64,000 bases of DNA, taken from contig JAOANR010000003.1 of assembly GCA_030278955.1 (NCBI GenBank), positions 26,241,227-26,305,226 of the forward strand, read 5' to 3'. The notes below the pieces were generated by a model. That model saw only the letters and a program-made list of their open reading frames with translations. It had not been told where the DNA came from and did not search any database. Shown piece by piece: positions 33,635 to 45,568 of the stretch (positions are counted from its first letter, which is position 1; every line of letters starts with the position of its first letter). The DNA is from Hygrophila difformis. Lineage: Eukaryota > Streptophyta > Magnoliopsida > Lamiales > Acanthaceae. A program made the position numbers and the translations under genes.

Positions 33635-34525
33635 CAGATTCTCACCAACACAAAACATATCTCATATCTCAGAATATAGATTTGGAACCCTAATCACTTG
33701 GCAGAGAACAAGGGGTACCAGGTTCTTCACGCCTTAAGGGTTAGGTAGGTAGTTTAGTTAGTTTAATTTCATGCACTTTAGACTAGTTTTCTTTGATCTT
33801 AGCTTAGTTTGTAAAAGCTTGTTACTACCATTCAGAGTAGTCATTTCCATATTTTCACATGCTTCTTAGTTAGAATAAACCCTACCTTCAATTTAATGAT
33901 GGTTTTGGGTTATTTATTATACTTTCAAGTGTTTAATACGAAGAAGATTTCCAGAAATGGATTTTGTCTCATGTGTTTTACACTCTTTAAATGCTTTTTT
34001 TGGCAATAAATATGGTAGAATGAATGTTTGTTTCAACTATGTTACATTTAATGTGTTTCTAGTTGGTTTTCATTCTTAATAAATGCATGTTTAAGTGGGT
34101 TTTTAGTGTGGTTTTATGCCTTAGAGCTCAAGTAAGTGTTCTTAGGTGTTTTAGATAATCTAAGGCTTCTTAGAAATAGGTTTTACATGCTTTATTTTAT
34201 TATTCTTGCTTAGATATCTTGTTTATTATTGCCTTAGATAATTTAAGTGTTCTTATTTTATGCATGATGTTCTTAGAATTATAAGTTGTTTTAGGTTGAT
34301 TAATCTTTGAATTTCTTGTTTGAGTTTTAGGTTATAATCCATGCTATTACCCACTGAATGTGTATAATTATGGATAACCACAAAATATTCACAAGTATGT
34401 CTGCGAGATGACACTGATGTGAAATGAGTGATGGGGTCAATCCCAACTATCATAAACCACATCAGCTTAGAAACCGCAGTGATATTTGTGAACACAAAAA
34501 TACACTTATGAGAAAAAAGGCATGC

Positions 34526-35110
34526 AATTCGGTCTAAGGTAATTTGGTCTACACCGAATTGCCCATGAAGACAGAATTGCATGGTAAAAAGTTTGTTTAT
34601 TTCCTTATGTAAAAATCACATGCAATTCGGTCTAAGGCAATTTGGTCTATACTGAATTGCCCATGAAGACCGAATCGCATGATAAAAAAATGGTGTTTGT
34701 TCATTATCTTCATGTGGTCCATGCAATTCGGTCTATGCACTTCGGTTTATACCGAATTGCACATATAGACCGAATTGACTTGGAAACCACATTGTATGCA
34801 TTATCATCCCTTCATGCCTTAGTTTATTTTTCTTGTAAACCAATTCGATTTGCCAATTCGGTCTATACCGAATTACCCTGTTAAATCGAATTAAACACTC
34901 CTTTTGAAGCAAATGCCTTAGCCAAATTTGAGTAAGGGGATAACCCCATCAATTCGGTTTGTCCAATTCGGTTTATACCGAATTGCTAGACAAACCGAAT
35001 TAGAAGATGCTATCTCACATCCTTGCAATGATTAATTGGGTAAGATAATACTTCATTTCTCATGCATAGTCAATTCGGTTTATATTGCACCTAAACCAGT
35101 AGATCGAATT
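34526..35110 (+). repeat. Nested palindrome array, LTR cluster 2
   Basis: Six units, at about 34526, 34622, 34720, 34847, 34955 and 35070. It lies downstream of the LTR TATA box, so it would be in the transcript leader. The part from 34790 on is also present in the 5' LTR at 4908-5225. Confidence 0.8.
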
Positions 35111-37481
35111 GACCTCCTCTCTCTATTTTAAAACTCCAAAAATATTTTATCTTCCTGAGTTGTGTAAGTTGCATGAATGTATTGGGCTTAGGCCCATTGC
35201 ATCTATTTTATCCATCACACATCTCAACCATTAGTGTCTAAACTATTGTGTGATTAATACTTACACAATACCCAAAAATATTCTTTTAATTTCATCTTTT
35301 CTCGTTAATTGTGTGTATGAATGGGTAATAAGGAATATCACAGATCAATATTGGCAAAAAGGTCACTTCACCGGGATAACGATTAGCTCGTCTTCTGTGT
35401 ATTAATTATTACTCGTTATTTTGCATGGTCTGATTAGTGATTGGTGGAAGCTCCGGCAAAAAGGTCCCTTCACGGGGATAACGATTAGCCACTCAGCCAA
35501 TTCCTAATTAGATACAGTTTTCTTCTCTTTATCTTAATTTCAACCTGAATTTCGAGCTATGGTAATAATAGACAGTGTCGATCAACACTGTTCTAATAGT
35601 ACTGTAGTAAGAAAATATGTGGGTTTTTACTCTCTCATGGGCAGTAGGACTCTTGATGATAGCGATCACTGTCATTAAAGGTTCCTCACTATAAAAATCA
35701 TTCCATCTGGAATAATTGGGAACTGAATAGCAGATGTTTGCAGTCCAGATAACCCCAGTTATTTCTGGCATTCTTTTTAGACAAATTCTTCTTTTCTCAA
35801 GGCTAATCCATGTTTGTCTATCAAATTCTGTCTAATCCCACTATATATTTTGGGGTATTTAATTTTATTTCTCATATACATGTATGCATGTTATTATTAT
35901 TGTAGCTATTGTGGTATTATTATTTTGGAGATCCTTCTCCTTGGACATAGAAGTCTTGATCTAAATCAGATGCTACATAATAAATTTCCACAAAAATCAC
36001 TTTATAAAATCCGGATCTAAGTAAGGGATAATTTCACAGTTATGACTAATTCATCTTCTACTGAGGGTTGATTTTGGGAAATTAGAAGCAGAGTCAGCGA
36101 TTAGGTCTCATCTAGACTGAAAGGATCTGTATTTTAATTGAGAGTTTAGTACCTGTGTAGGGAATGATTTTCAAATATCAATTGTTTTCTCGGAATTACT
36201 GTGTGTTGGAAATCTTATATTAGGTATTGCATTGAATCAGTGTCCACTTGGATTCAGATAAGATGTGATACATAATGCTAGAGGAACAACATATAGGCCT
36301 TGGTTAATTTCTAAGGTAGGGTTGAGTATTCTTTCAACTGCTATCCTCTCCCACCAAAGCCTAGCATTGAGTCTTGAGTGATTACATTCGGAATAAATCT
36401 TCACAGGTCTGTTCCACTCAGTTTGTATCTCATAACTAACCGGATGTTATAAGTCCTATGGCTTACTGATATTTGGGAAGTTCTAAATCTGCATCTGGTC
36501 ACCAAGACCAGGGGCACTTTTATACTAACGGAATAAGATAGCTTTTGAAACTTCCAAGTGATAGGTTTTTAAATACTTTCTTTACTGCTTTCTTTACCGC
36601 TTATGTTTAAAGGCTTTTGTAGAGGTCACTCGGAAGAATTAGAGGTTGGCCGCCGGTTGTAAGGTTTAAGAGTTGTGGATTAGTTCGGGATTATATTTAG
36701 ACTTTGGGTGTGACAAGGGGGATGATAGGAGTACTTGGCATGTCAACTAATGATGTGTTAGGTGTTGCTTATCCACCATGGAGAAATAACATACCTCGGC
36801 AGGGGGAGTTATTAATCTGTGGTATCTCAGAAATTGAGGTCTTAAGAGTATGTAAATTCTGACTGTAAGTACCTGTCTGTTAAAGGGAACATAGTGTAGA
36901 AAATATGAGAGTTAGCTAACTGATGAATTATCCCAAACAAAGATCTGTGTAATAAAAATGGGAGTTTAATTATTGTTTCATCTGAAATCTTGTCCAATCT
37001 TTATTATTTTCTTCCTGTCCCTTCTGTCACATTTTAAATTTGCTTTCATAGAATAATTTTATCTGCTTTCTTAGTGTAATTTTCATTGCTTTCTTAGAAT
37101 AAATTTAATTGCTTTTTAGACTAATTTTATTGTGCTTTGTAGAATAATTTTACTGTTTTCATAATCTAGTTTAAATTATGTCAAATGGTTGTTAGAAACC
37201 AATGCAAAACCTGAAACGAGTAACCGAGTGGAAAATCTTAGTAAACGGCGTGGGCCCTGCTTCTATCGCACATCCTCCAGTGAACGATCCAGTCTTACTA
37301 TAAATTACTGCAATTTTTGACACCGTGCACTTTCGAGCCATAGTTTCCCACACGAGTAATAAAAAGTGACAACCTTAATATATCCTTAAACCCCTTCCAT
37401 AAATCATAACTCCTTTCATTTAATAAATTCAAACTTGATATTTTAGAAAATACTCGTGTGTGGAAATTGTCAAAAGTTTCA

Positions 37482-38400
37482 GCTAGCTGCTCCAGTGATT
37501 GGACTACCGTTGATCTTGTACGTAGTTGCCCAAGAAAAATCTATTGGCCTTACTCACGCAAAAGAACGATGGGGGCAAGGAGAATGCGCTCTACTATCTG
37601 AGCCGGATAATGAGGCCGAACGAGCCCAAGTTCATGCCAATCAAAAAGCTTTGTCTAGCCTTGGTCTTTGCCATCCGCAAATTAATTAATTCCAAGCTCA
37701 CACTGTTTATCTCGTGTCAAAAGCAAATCCTCTCAAACACGTATTGTTACAATCGACCTTCTTTGAAAGACTTTCACGGTGGTACCTACTATTCCAACAG
37801 TTCGAGATTGTCTACGTGCCACAAAAGGCCATCAAGGGACAAGCCCTGGCTGACTTCCTAGCCAATCATCCAATACATGCCGAATGGGATCTTTCCGATG
37901 ACCTTCGGGATGAAGATGTGATGCTAACTGAAACTAGGCAACCGTGGAAAATGTATTTTGACGGAGCCGTCTATAGAGAATGAGCTGCAGTAGGGATTAT
38001 GTTCATCACTCCAACGGGGGAGATCCTACCGCATTCAATCACTCTCACAAGCAACTGCTCCAACAACATTGTTGAATATCAAGCACTAATCTTGGGGCTA
38101 GAAATAGCAGTCGATTGTAAACAGCTACATCTTCAAGTGTATGGTGACTCTAAGTTAATAATCAACCAGCTACTCGGTGAATATGAAGTCAAGAAACCAG
38201 AGCTGGTACCATATTACAAATATGCACGTAGATTGATGGTATATCTTCGTGATGTAATGATTGAACATGTCCCAAGGAAAGAAAATCGGCAAGCTGACTC
38301 CCTTGCAAAGTTGAGTGACACGCTGACTAAGGAATGGGTGATGCCTCCACTCTTTGAGGACGATGAAGAGTTTGAAGAGAACACAACACTTTTTACTTTA
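37482..38400 (+). pseudogene. Element 3 original RNase H remnant and acquired (archaeal-type) RNase H
   Basis: The original RNase H is split over frames: LPLILYVVAQEKSIG, NALYYLSRIMRPNE, LCLALVFAIRKLIN, then VSKANPLKHVLL. The canonical first catalytic Asp position reads Tyr-Val, consistent with the known decay of this domain in dual-RNase H elements. The linker YVPQKAIKGQALADFLANHP follows. The acquired RNase H keeps all four expected acidic residues: MYFDGAV, NNIVEYQALILGLE, VYGDSKLIINQLL, ENRQADSLAKL. A TGA at 37981-37983 interrupts it. Confidence 0.82.
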
Positions 38401-39423
38401 ACGGCACCTTGTATAGAAGGTCGTTTGAAGGACTTCTACTGCGTTGTTTGGGCTCCGTTGAGGCTCTGCTCAAGCGTTGGAAGAAGTACATGGTGGAATT
38501 TGCGGCGCACATCAATCGGGCCCGAAGTTGCACTTCTGTATCAAGAGAACGAGATACTATTAGCCGACGATGGTTACAGTCTGCATGGAGTTTTCTAAAA
38601 AATACCAAGCTTGTCAATTTCATGCCAACTTCATCCACCAACTCCAAGTGGGCTGAAGCTGCACCTTTAAAGAAGTCAAAGGGGAACATGTTGCAAGCTT
38701 CATCCGAATAAATACCATTTACCTCTATGGCATCCCGCGTTACATCATGATTGACAACGGACGATCATTTGTCAATAGTACAATCACCAAGTTGTGTGAG
38801 AAGTTCGGATTCACTCAACGAAAAAGCTCTGTGTATTACCCACCGGCAAATGGACTTGGGAAGGCCTTCAACAAAACCTTATGCGGATTGTTGAAGAAAG
38901 TTGTCTCCAAGTCAAAACGAGATTGGCTTAAGAAGACCAATAAAGCTCTGTGGGCATATCAAAAAATGACCTTCTGCACACCCACGGAGGCAACACCATA
39001 CTCATTGGTCTATGAAGTGGTAGCCGGATTGCCACTTGAAACGCTAATCCCCTCGTTGAGAGTCGCCATCTAAGAAGGGCTCAATGAAGAGGATAACTCC
39101 CAACTACGGTTGGAAGAATCAGAAGACCTTGATGAAAAACGGCTCGAAGCACAGCAAAGATTGGAGTGCTACCAAAAGCCCGTCTATCTAAGTTCTACAA
39201 CAAGAAAGTCAAGGCACGCTCGTTCCAAGTCGGAGATAACGTCCTTGCCATCCGAAGACCAATTGTCATCAACTATCGTAGTGGGAACAAGTTCACCTCC
39301 AAATGGGACGGACCATATGTCATCATGGAAGTCTTCACAAATGGATCTTACATGATGATAGATAACGACGGAGTGAGCATCGGACCGATAAATGGACGAT
39401 TCCTGATGAAGTTCCACGCTTAA
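38401..39423 (+). pseudogene. Element 3 integrase, with internal deletion
   Basis: The zinc-binding part is scattered over frames around 38450-38640 (a GGICGAHQSG-like read, then YQACQFHANFIHQ). The sequence then jumps to KWAEAAPLK, so the stretch holding the first catalytic Asp of the core is missing. The remainder is present: RYIMIDNGRSFVNS (second Asp), a degenerate PANGLGKAFNKTL where the third acidic residue (usually QAEA) is lost, NKALWAYQKM, and the C-terminal FYNKKVKARSFQVGDNVLA and KWDGPYVIMEVF. The frame ends at 39423. Non-functional. Confidence 0.8.
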
Positions 39424-40140
39424 AGAAAGCACAAATTGCTCCTTGACCCACGAGTCTAAACTGCACGTTACCCAAAAAAATCAAAAATAAAAAAAAATGT
39501 AATACTCCTGGCCTGCAAGAGTATAAACTGTGTACGTCTCAAAATAAACAAATTCAATTTATTTTGAACTACGTGATGGCTTGATCCCTTCACAAGGTAC
39601 GTAGGCAACTTAGATATCATAATTCTAAGTTCAGTCATGGCAAAAAAAAAATGGAGTAATTGGATTGGCCAAATTTATCCATTAATTGAAGGAAAAAAAT
39701 CAAGTGATTGGTTTAATTAAGTGAATCCATTACTTGCCAAAAAAATCAAGTAAATGGGTTGATTGGATTTAATACTTTACTTGATAAAATAAATTCGAGC
39801 ATATGAGTTAATTAAATTTGACATATGGCTTAAAATAAACAAGTTGAATGGATTTATTAAATTAATCCATCAGTTGGTTTGAAAAGTTATATGGCTTCAT
39901 ACACTAAAGCACTTAATTTTTTGAGTGTTCAAGTTTTGAAGAATGGTGTAAAGTTTTGCATCGGGGCTCCAAGCACATTAACAATGTGAATTGCGCAACA
40001 AAGGATAATGAAGAAACAGGATCTTTATTTCGCTAATTAATCTAAATACAAACTCCATGAGAACTAATAGTAATGAGGAAAGCAAAAAGGAAACGAAAGA
40101 ACAAAAGAACAAAAGACTGGTTTGAAGCATGGTGAAACTA
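39424..40140 (+). other. Non-coding region after integrase of element 3
   Basis: AT-rich, no frame. It contains ggtacgtaggcaactt near 39596, which resembles a sequence I know from the 3' untranslated region of Tat-group elements. Confidence 0.55.
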
Positions 40141-41027
40141 GAAAGGCTTTTAAAGTAGCAATTCCTCTCGGGATCTCTTGAGAGCCGTTTCCATTATCTT
40201 CAAGTTGGTGAATTCTTCGGTGGATGGGCCTAGGGAACTCTTGATCTTCGAAACGGTCGCATCTCGGGATGCGCGATACTCGATAAGAACTTATGCATCC
40301 GTCGTAGCTCGCTGAAGAGATGAATCCATTGTGGCTATTTGTCTCTTCAATTCCTCCAACTTGGCGCCCAGCTCTTTAAATTCCTTTGTCTTTGCACGCA
40401 ACTCCTCGTCTTTCTTGGCCAACTCTGCTTCTGCTTGTTGCGACGATCCTTGTGTCTGCACTTATTCATGCAAGTCGCGAAACATCATGGCCCCATCGAA
40501 GAAATGGTACAACAATCCTTCCAACTGAGAGGTGTCATGCCCGCAAGGCCTCAAGGACTTAAGGAACTCTTCCGCTGCATCTCGACCCCTCGCAACCTTC
40601 TCCAAAGGCAAAGTCTCAATCATCTCTCTCACTACACCCAATAAAAGTTCATTATCTTCCAACTTGCTTGCCTCTTCATCTCATTAGGGATGAAGATAGT
40701 TGCTGTAGGAATAGTCGTATCCAAGGGATGCACCGCGAAAGACGCTAAGTTTGAAATAGGATCGGCCACAACTAAAGGTAGGGTCGGTGGTGGCCTATAT
40801 CTGCTCGTGGGACGTGCGGGGGACGTGTCAAAGGCATAGGAACACTTGCACTGCTTCCTGTATCACCGTCGCCATCATCGGGCGCTGATGTATTGCCCAA
40901 GCATACAACCTGAAAAGAAATAGAGAAAGTGTATAAGCACAAGCAAGAAAGAAAAAAAAAAGAAAACGAAAAAAAAAACAAAGAAACAAAAAAAACAAAT
41001 AATAATAATAATAATAATAATAATAAT

Positions 41028-41075
<48 letters not shown>

Positions 41076-41085
41076 GGGAAGAACA
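40140..41085 (-). pseudogene. Element 3 antisense ORF, C-terminal coiled-coil part
   Basis: On the minus strand, 40662-40462 reads MEDNELLLGVVREMIETLPL and onward, then after a frame change QQAEAELAKKDEELRAKTKE and ELGAKLEELKRQIATMDSS (about 40450-40315), a clear coiled coil. It follows the plant-mobile-domain part in the same direction, with the AAT array between them. The reading is broken several times. Confidence 0.6.
40998..41074 (+). repeat. AAT microsatellite
   Basis: About 25 copies of aat with one aattat interruption. It lies within the decayed antisense ORF. Frames reading poly-Asn through it are artefacts. Confidence 0.95.
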
Positions 41086-41511
41086 TTAAAAGAGGGTGGG
41101 GAACATCAAACTTTCATTTAACAATTCCGTTAAAGGTGGTTCTTCCGCAAAAATACATGAAGGGATGCTAAAATGGTGTAAGTTAAAAACCTCATGTCTC
41201 CCTTCATCAGAAAATGATGGAGTATAAATTACTTCTTTGTTTCTCAACGGAGGTGGTGCGTGCGAGCGCACTGCATGAAGAGCGAAGTTGGGTGACAATG
41301 CTTCCTCATTGCTAACATGGGCAGTGGAATTCGAATTATTTTCGGGCGGATCATAACAGTGGGACCACCACTTGGCATAATCTCTGCTTGTCAATAGGAT
41401 GGAACACGGTACACCGGGATATGTAAGAGATGCCTTTGTGAGAAATTGGGTACTCACCAACCATAACCGGTACAACTCACTCGGATCTCCACAAAGGATC
41501 TTTCCCTTCAA
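41086..41511 (-). pseudogene. Element 3 antisense ORF, second part of the plant mobile domain
   Basis: Minus strand, 141 codons. It begins next to the end of the N-terminal part in another frame. LYRLWLVSTQFLTKASLTYP and SRDYAKWWSHCYDPP look like the end of an aminotransferase-like plant mobile domain, followed by a variable linker. Separated from the first part by a frameshift. Confidence 0.65.
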
Positions 41512-42134
41512 TCACCCCGGGGTGTGCTGACAAAACCCGAACCTCCGGCTAAAACGGTGGACTGTATGCCCCAACAATGCAAGAAGACCTGCATCTGAAC
41601 GTCAAATAAGCCGAACGTACACTGATAAGAAGATCTCTCTTTGATAAGGGACTTATTGTCATGAAAAGTGAAAGGAGTCGTCACACTGTTGAATATAAAG
41701 CTCACTAAAGAAGAGGGCGAGATATCAGTGAACAACTTTTGGGCGGCAGTACAATTGATACGTCTGAATGCATTTACACCAGAAACCCCACCATAGGCAG
41801 GTTCCGCAGTCTCCATCCAAACATGGGTCGGAAAGTGCACCGAGAGCCAAGAATAAACGGAATGAAGAGGGAAGACTGCCTTGCACTTCTTCAAGTCAAT
41901 GGACATGCATATCATCCTCAGGCCCTGATATATGCTCGTAGGGAAAGCCAAAGAAAATTGTGTACCACGAGCCATGCGACTGGCAACCCGAAAAACGGAT
42001 GGCCAGAGCATGCCTACATGACCATGGGGAAGCACGAATCCACAAATCCAGGCGGAAATGAATGCTGCTTGATAGACTTCATCCCGGTAAGCAACTTCCA
42101 CGCCTAGGAAATCCATCTTGCTTTTAATAGGTGT
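41508..42134 (-). pseudogene. Element 3 antisense ORF, plant mobile domain (aminotransferase-like)
   Basis: Minus strand. KSKMDFLGVEVAYRDEVYQA, SAWICGFVLPHGHVGMLWPS, VFRVASRMARGTQFSLAFP and VYSWLSVHFPTHVW match the pattern of the plant mobile domain found in antisense ORFs of Tat/Retand-type elements and in MAIN/MAIL-like host proteins. The frame is open to 42158, but its first residues (MCWKMFHTT) are encoded by the LTR of element 4, which cut the ORF here. The original N-terminus is not found. The function of such antisense ORFs is not established to my knowledge. Confidence 0.75.
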
Positions 42135-43425
42135 TGTGTGGAACATTTTCCAACACAACCCGCTGTGTACGGTCCAAATAATAACCAGTAAAACCGGGTC
42201 AAATCCACAGGAAACAGGGAATTGTCAATAATTTATCAAATTTAAGCAGTGAATAAAATTAAACTGAATGAATATTTGGTTTATCTAAAATCCTAATTGC
42301 AATTAATTAAAATAAAGCAATAAAAATGTCCAACACCACAAATCAAGAGAGAAGATTGAATTAATATGCTAGATGATGAATGGGGATCCCTAGATCTTTC
42401 AATAATTGACAAACTTGCAAATTGCATATAAAAATCCAATTTTTAATCAATTTAATACCTACTTAGAACAATCACAATTTAGAAACCTCTCGACTTTAGT
42501 GACATGCAACTCCTCTGGCTAGTGATTATCCTAAGTTTGGTTCTAACAAATTTTGTACTTTCTCAAGCACAAATTATTAGAATTAATCTGCCAGTTATCT
42601 GTTTAAGTATTTTTCAATCGCCTAAACAATATAAAGCCCTAGTTCAGATCTCCTTTCGGTCTCACTAAACAAAATAAGAACTGAACAGATTAACATTATA
42701 TTAACAAAATTCATACAACAAAAGCAATGTCAACAATATCTAAATCTAGGTCTACCCAAACATTGGGTCTAGCCTAACATGTTCATACAAAGACAGAAAG
42801 TAATAATAAAAGAAAACATAGTCTAGTGAAACATCTGGTGAAGTAACGCCAATGTAGGATTCTTGTCATATCTTCAATGAGTTGCCTTCTTTCCCATCTT
42901 CTCTTGATTTGGATGATGGATGAAAAATATTTTTAATGAGATAAAGAGATGGGAAAGGAAATTCTAAGCGTTTTGATAGGTGGAACTTTCAAATCGACCT
43001 AGAAACGAGCTATTTATGGCCCAAAACGTGAAACCCTAAAATGCAGGTGCAGGAGGCGCGCACTCGTCGCGCTGTATTCGCTCCGTAGCGCGCGGGGAGA
43101 GCGCAACGCGCTGGTCGCTCGCTCGGCACGCGTTCCGGATTGTTTTCATCATTTTTCTTCCTTTTTCTGAGTTTTAAAGCTTCAATTGACTTCTTCTTGG
43201 TCCCTTTGGCCTTTGGCCTTTGGCCTTTGGCTTACTAAAAACACCTAAAACATGCAATCTCAACACAAAATACAGTAAAATGAATCAAATCATAGAATGA
43301 GATCATAATTCACCATTTTTACTCAAAATCATTGTTTCTAGCAAATAATGCAATAATTTCCAACAATTAAACCATTAACAAATCAATTAAACATAAGAAA
43401 ATGTCACACTTTGTGCAATATATCA
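42135..43425 (-). repeat. 3' LTR of element 4 (1291 bp)
   Basis: On the minus strand it starts TGATATATTGCAC at 43425 and ends in ...CCACACA at 42135, ambiguous by two to four bases because the end is a TG repeat. It contains a GC-rich island at 43050-43135 and a short run of tttggcc repeats at 43203-43232. Confidence 0.82.
43203..43232 (+). repeat. tttggcc tandem repeat
   Basis: Four copies of ctttggc in a row in the LTR of element 4. Confidence 0.9.
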
Positions 43426-43462
43426 ACATCCTCACACTAAATCTTGTTTGTCCCCGAACAAG
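43426..43462 (-). other. Polypurine/LTR junction of element 4
   Basis: Minus strand reads tagtgtgaggatgttgat across the LTR start, preceded by ttcggggacaaacaag. This is the same layout as in elements 1 and 2. Confidence 0.75.
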
Positions 43463-44927
43463 GTAGAACTAAGACTTAGAAAGTTCAACACACATACGAG
43501 CCACGAAAATGTCTAAAAGCTAAACTACAATCAATCACAAGCTCAAGCAAATATCAAAATTAAGTTCTCATTCGTCCCCTCAACAGTAGCACTACCACTT
43601 GGCTCAACCCTCACAAAGGTTCACACAAGAAAATATATATAAGTGTATGAAGTGCTCTCATATGAACTGGGTAAAAATCACTCAAGATCAAGGCAATGCA
43701 ATTATCACTATAAATTTTTAACACAATCACAAAATTACCACACTTAGAAATCATCATAAAGAATCGATAGGACTTTAAAAAGGTTGTAACGGGGCTAGGT
43801 TCATTAGGTAGGAAAATATGGATACAATAGGCTAATAAAAATTGAACAAGTATTCTTTTTCCAAGATTCACTTCATCAAAAAATTAAACCCAAATATCCA
43901 AACATATAGAACCACACCCCATCACATCAATATCATCAACCCAAACTATAGAATGAAGTAGTATGTGCCTCCAAATATCTTGGGCTTTCAACAGCTCAGT
44001 TTCACAATTTTATTTAGAAGAATCTCACTATCTAACATTGCAGACGGGACTTCAACTCTTAATTATTCTTGACTTAGAGTGTATACTCTTTGTCAGAGGA
44101 ACGATTATGCCAGCTATATATATCCACATTTTTTTTGGGGCACTATATTACTTTTACAAAGCTCAACTCTTCTTCCAATCTTCACATAATACCCCTTCTA
44201 AGGCTTCCCCATAACAACAATATTCCCAACTCCCCACTAAACATTGTATCACTTGTTCCACAGGTTCAAATTCTGAAGGCTTAAAAATATGTGGCTAGTG
44301 ATATAGTGGCTCATCAAAGAAAATAGCCTAAAAGGCTCAGAGGGGCTTCCCTAAAGACAAATATGTCAAGAGTAGGAAGTGTTTAGGCTATGAGCTTCTA
44401 GGTGCTTATATCATATTACTCATCAAAATTTCAGATAGTAATATCATGCATTATAATAAAAAAAAAAAAATAGATCTAAAAGCATGCCTGGGTCACACAA
44501 TCAAGAAAAATAAGGCCAAAAATTCTCACCCAAAGACTTTTTGGTTGAACCTAATAGTTATACAGTATGAGGGGACTCATTTCGACTTAATTAATCAATC
44601 TACTCTTACAAGTTCATAGTCAAGTTCAACCCCTGGACAAAAATACAATTACTAGTGGTGACGTACAGTGAGCAATGTATCATGAAATTGGGGTATCATC
44701 ATACTCACAGTAAAGATTAACATTGTCCCCAATGTCTAAACAATAAAGCGAAGACATAGACCGTCCCAGTGATATGACTTAACCGACATGACACGACACA
44801 AAAAGGTAGGCAAGGATTATATAACATGTCAAAGTATAAAGATCTAGAATATCATATTACACAACCCAGGCCTAAAAGAAGAAATAAAAGACTCAAAGAA
44901 AAAAATAAAAATAAAAAGACAAAAAAA

Positions 44928-45007
<80 letters not shown>

Positions 45008-45540
45008 CATAATAATAATAATAATAATAAGACACTCAAATCGGGTATCACTGGTTGGGTGGTGAAAATGTGGACCATGAATCCATTACAATCCTTCATC
45101 TCCTTGCTTTTTCAAGCCATTTGTCAACACTGATGCGATCACTACAACCAAAAAATCACCAGATAAGTCAAAATAATCAAAACTAACAAAAATCGACTAA
45201 TAACTAGAATTTGAAAAATACTCGGGTTGCCTCCTGAAAGTGTTGCATTTAACGTCGACAGGCGGACAATCTCCAGGCTAGTGGTCTTTCAACATTTTGA
45301 GGTATTGCTCGACCACCAGCTTCATTGCCACATCATCCTTGAGGGATCGCAATATTATTATTATCATATCCGTCCATTGTGAGATCCAATTTCCTTGTTG
45401 ATCTGATTTTTCTTTCAACTCTAGAGGCTTGCTCCAATGCCTTCAAGAAAGAAAAAATACAAGGAATTAGTGGCCCAAAAGAAATAAAAAGAAAAATAGG
45501 AAACTACAAAAATTCAATAAACTATAAACAAAAACCACTG
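43463..45540 (-). other. Internal non-coding region of element 4
   Basis: No gag-pol frame on either strand. It contains a cgggttgcctcctgaaag block near 45224, which I know in similar form from untranslated regions of plant gypsy elements, and the AAT array at 44929-45030. Confidence 0.6.
44929..45030 (+). repeat. AAT microsatellite, second array
   Basis: About 33 aat units with a few interruptions. Poly-Asn and poly-Tyr frames through it are artefacts. Confidence 0.95.
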
Positions 45541-45559
45541 TTCCCCGGCAACGGCGCCA
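45541..45559 (-). other. Primer binding site of element 4, tRNA-Asp type
   Basis: Minus strand TGGCGCCGTTGCCGGGGAA, the classical Athila/Tat-group primer sequence, nine bases inside the 5' LTR end at 45569. Confidence 0.9.
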
Positions 45560-45568
45560 AAAACTTGG

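Larger units (their letters stand above)
4908..37481 (+). mobile_element. Element 2: giant Athila-like Ty3/gypsy retrotransposon, interrupted
   Basis: Seen in order: 5' LTR remainder (4908-6402 and 17382-18565), tRNA-Asp-type primer site, gag, protease, RT, RNase H, integrase, a second intron-containing gene, a polypurine junction, and a complete 4614-bp 3' LTR (32868-37481). The start of the 5' LTR is off window, beyond element 1. Internal sequence is 14.3 kb, so the uninterrupted element would be about 23.5 kb, large for the Athila group as I know it. All coding regions carry stops or frameshifts. The right flank is the RNase H region of element 3, with gctag (37482-37486) as the candidate target duplication. 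Confidence 0.85.
32868..37481 (+). repeat. 3' LTR of element 2 (4614 bp)
   Basis: Starts TGATAATGGCC, ends gtttca. The right end is set by the matching 5' LTR end next to the primer site (18565). It holds two clusters of nested palindromes, a TATA box at 33627 and the direct repeat pair near 35353/35455. It also preserves the unfilled sites of the element 1 and Tekay insertions, at about 34790 and 36279. Confidence 0.88.
37482..42134 (+). mobile_element. Element 3: Tat/Retand-type Ty3/gypsy retrotransposon, 3' half, decayed
   Basis: The sequence after element 2 resumes inside a pol gene: remnant RNase H, a second acquired RNase H, and integrase on the plus strand. A minus-strand plant-mobile-domain ORF follows. 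Dual RNase H plus an antisense ORF after integrase is the known layout of Tat/Retand-type elements. The left half is off window on the other side of element 2. No 3' LTR was recognised. Many frameshifts and a deletion make it the oldest retroelement here. Confidence 0.8.

Noticed and set aside
44826..45065. Poly-Asn and poly-Ile frames
   Set aside because: They are the AAT microsatellite read as protein.
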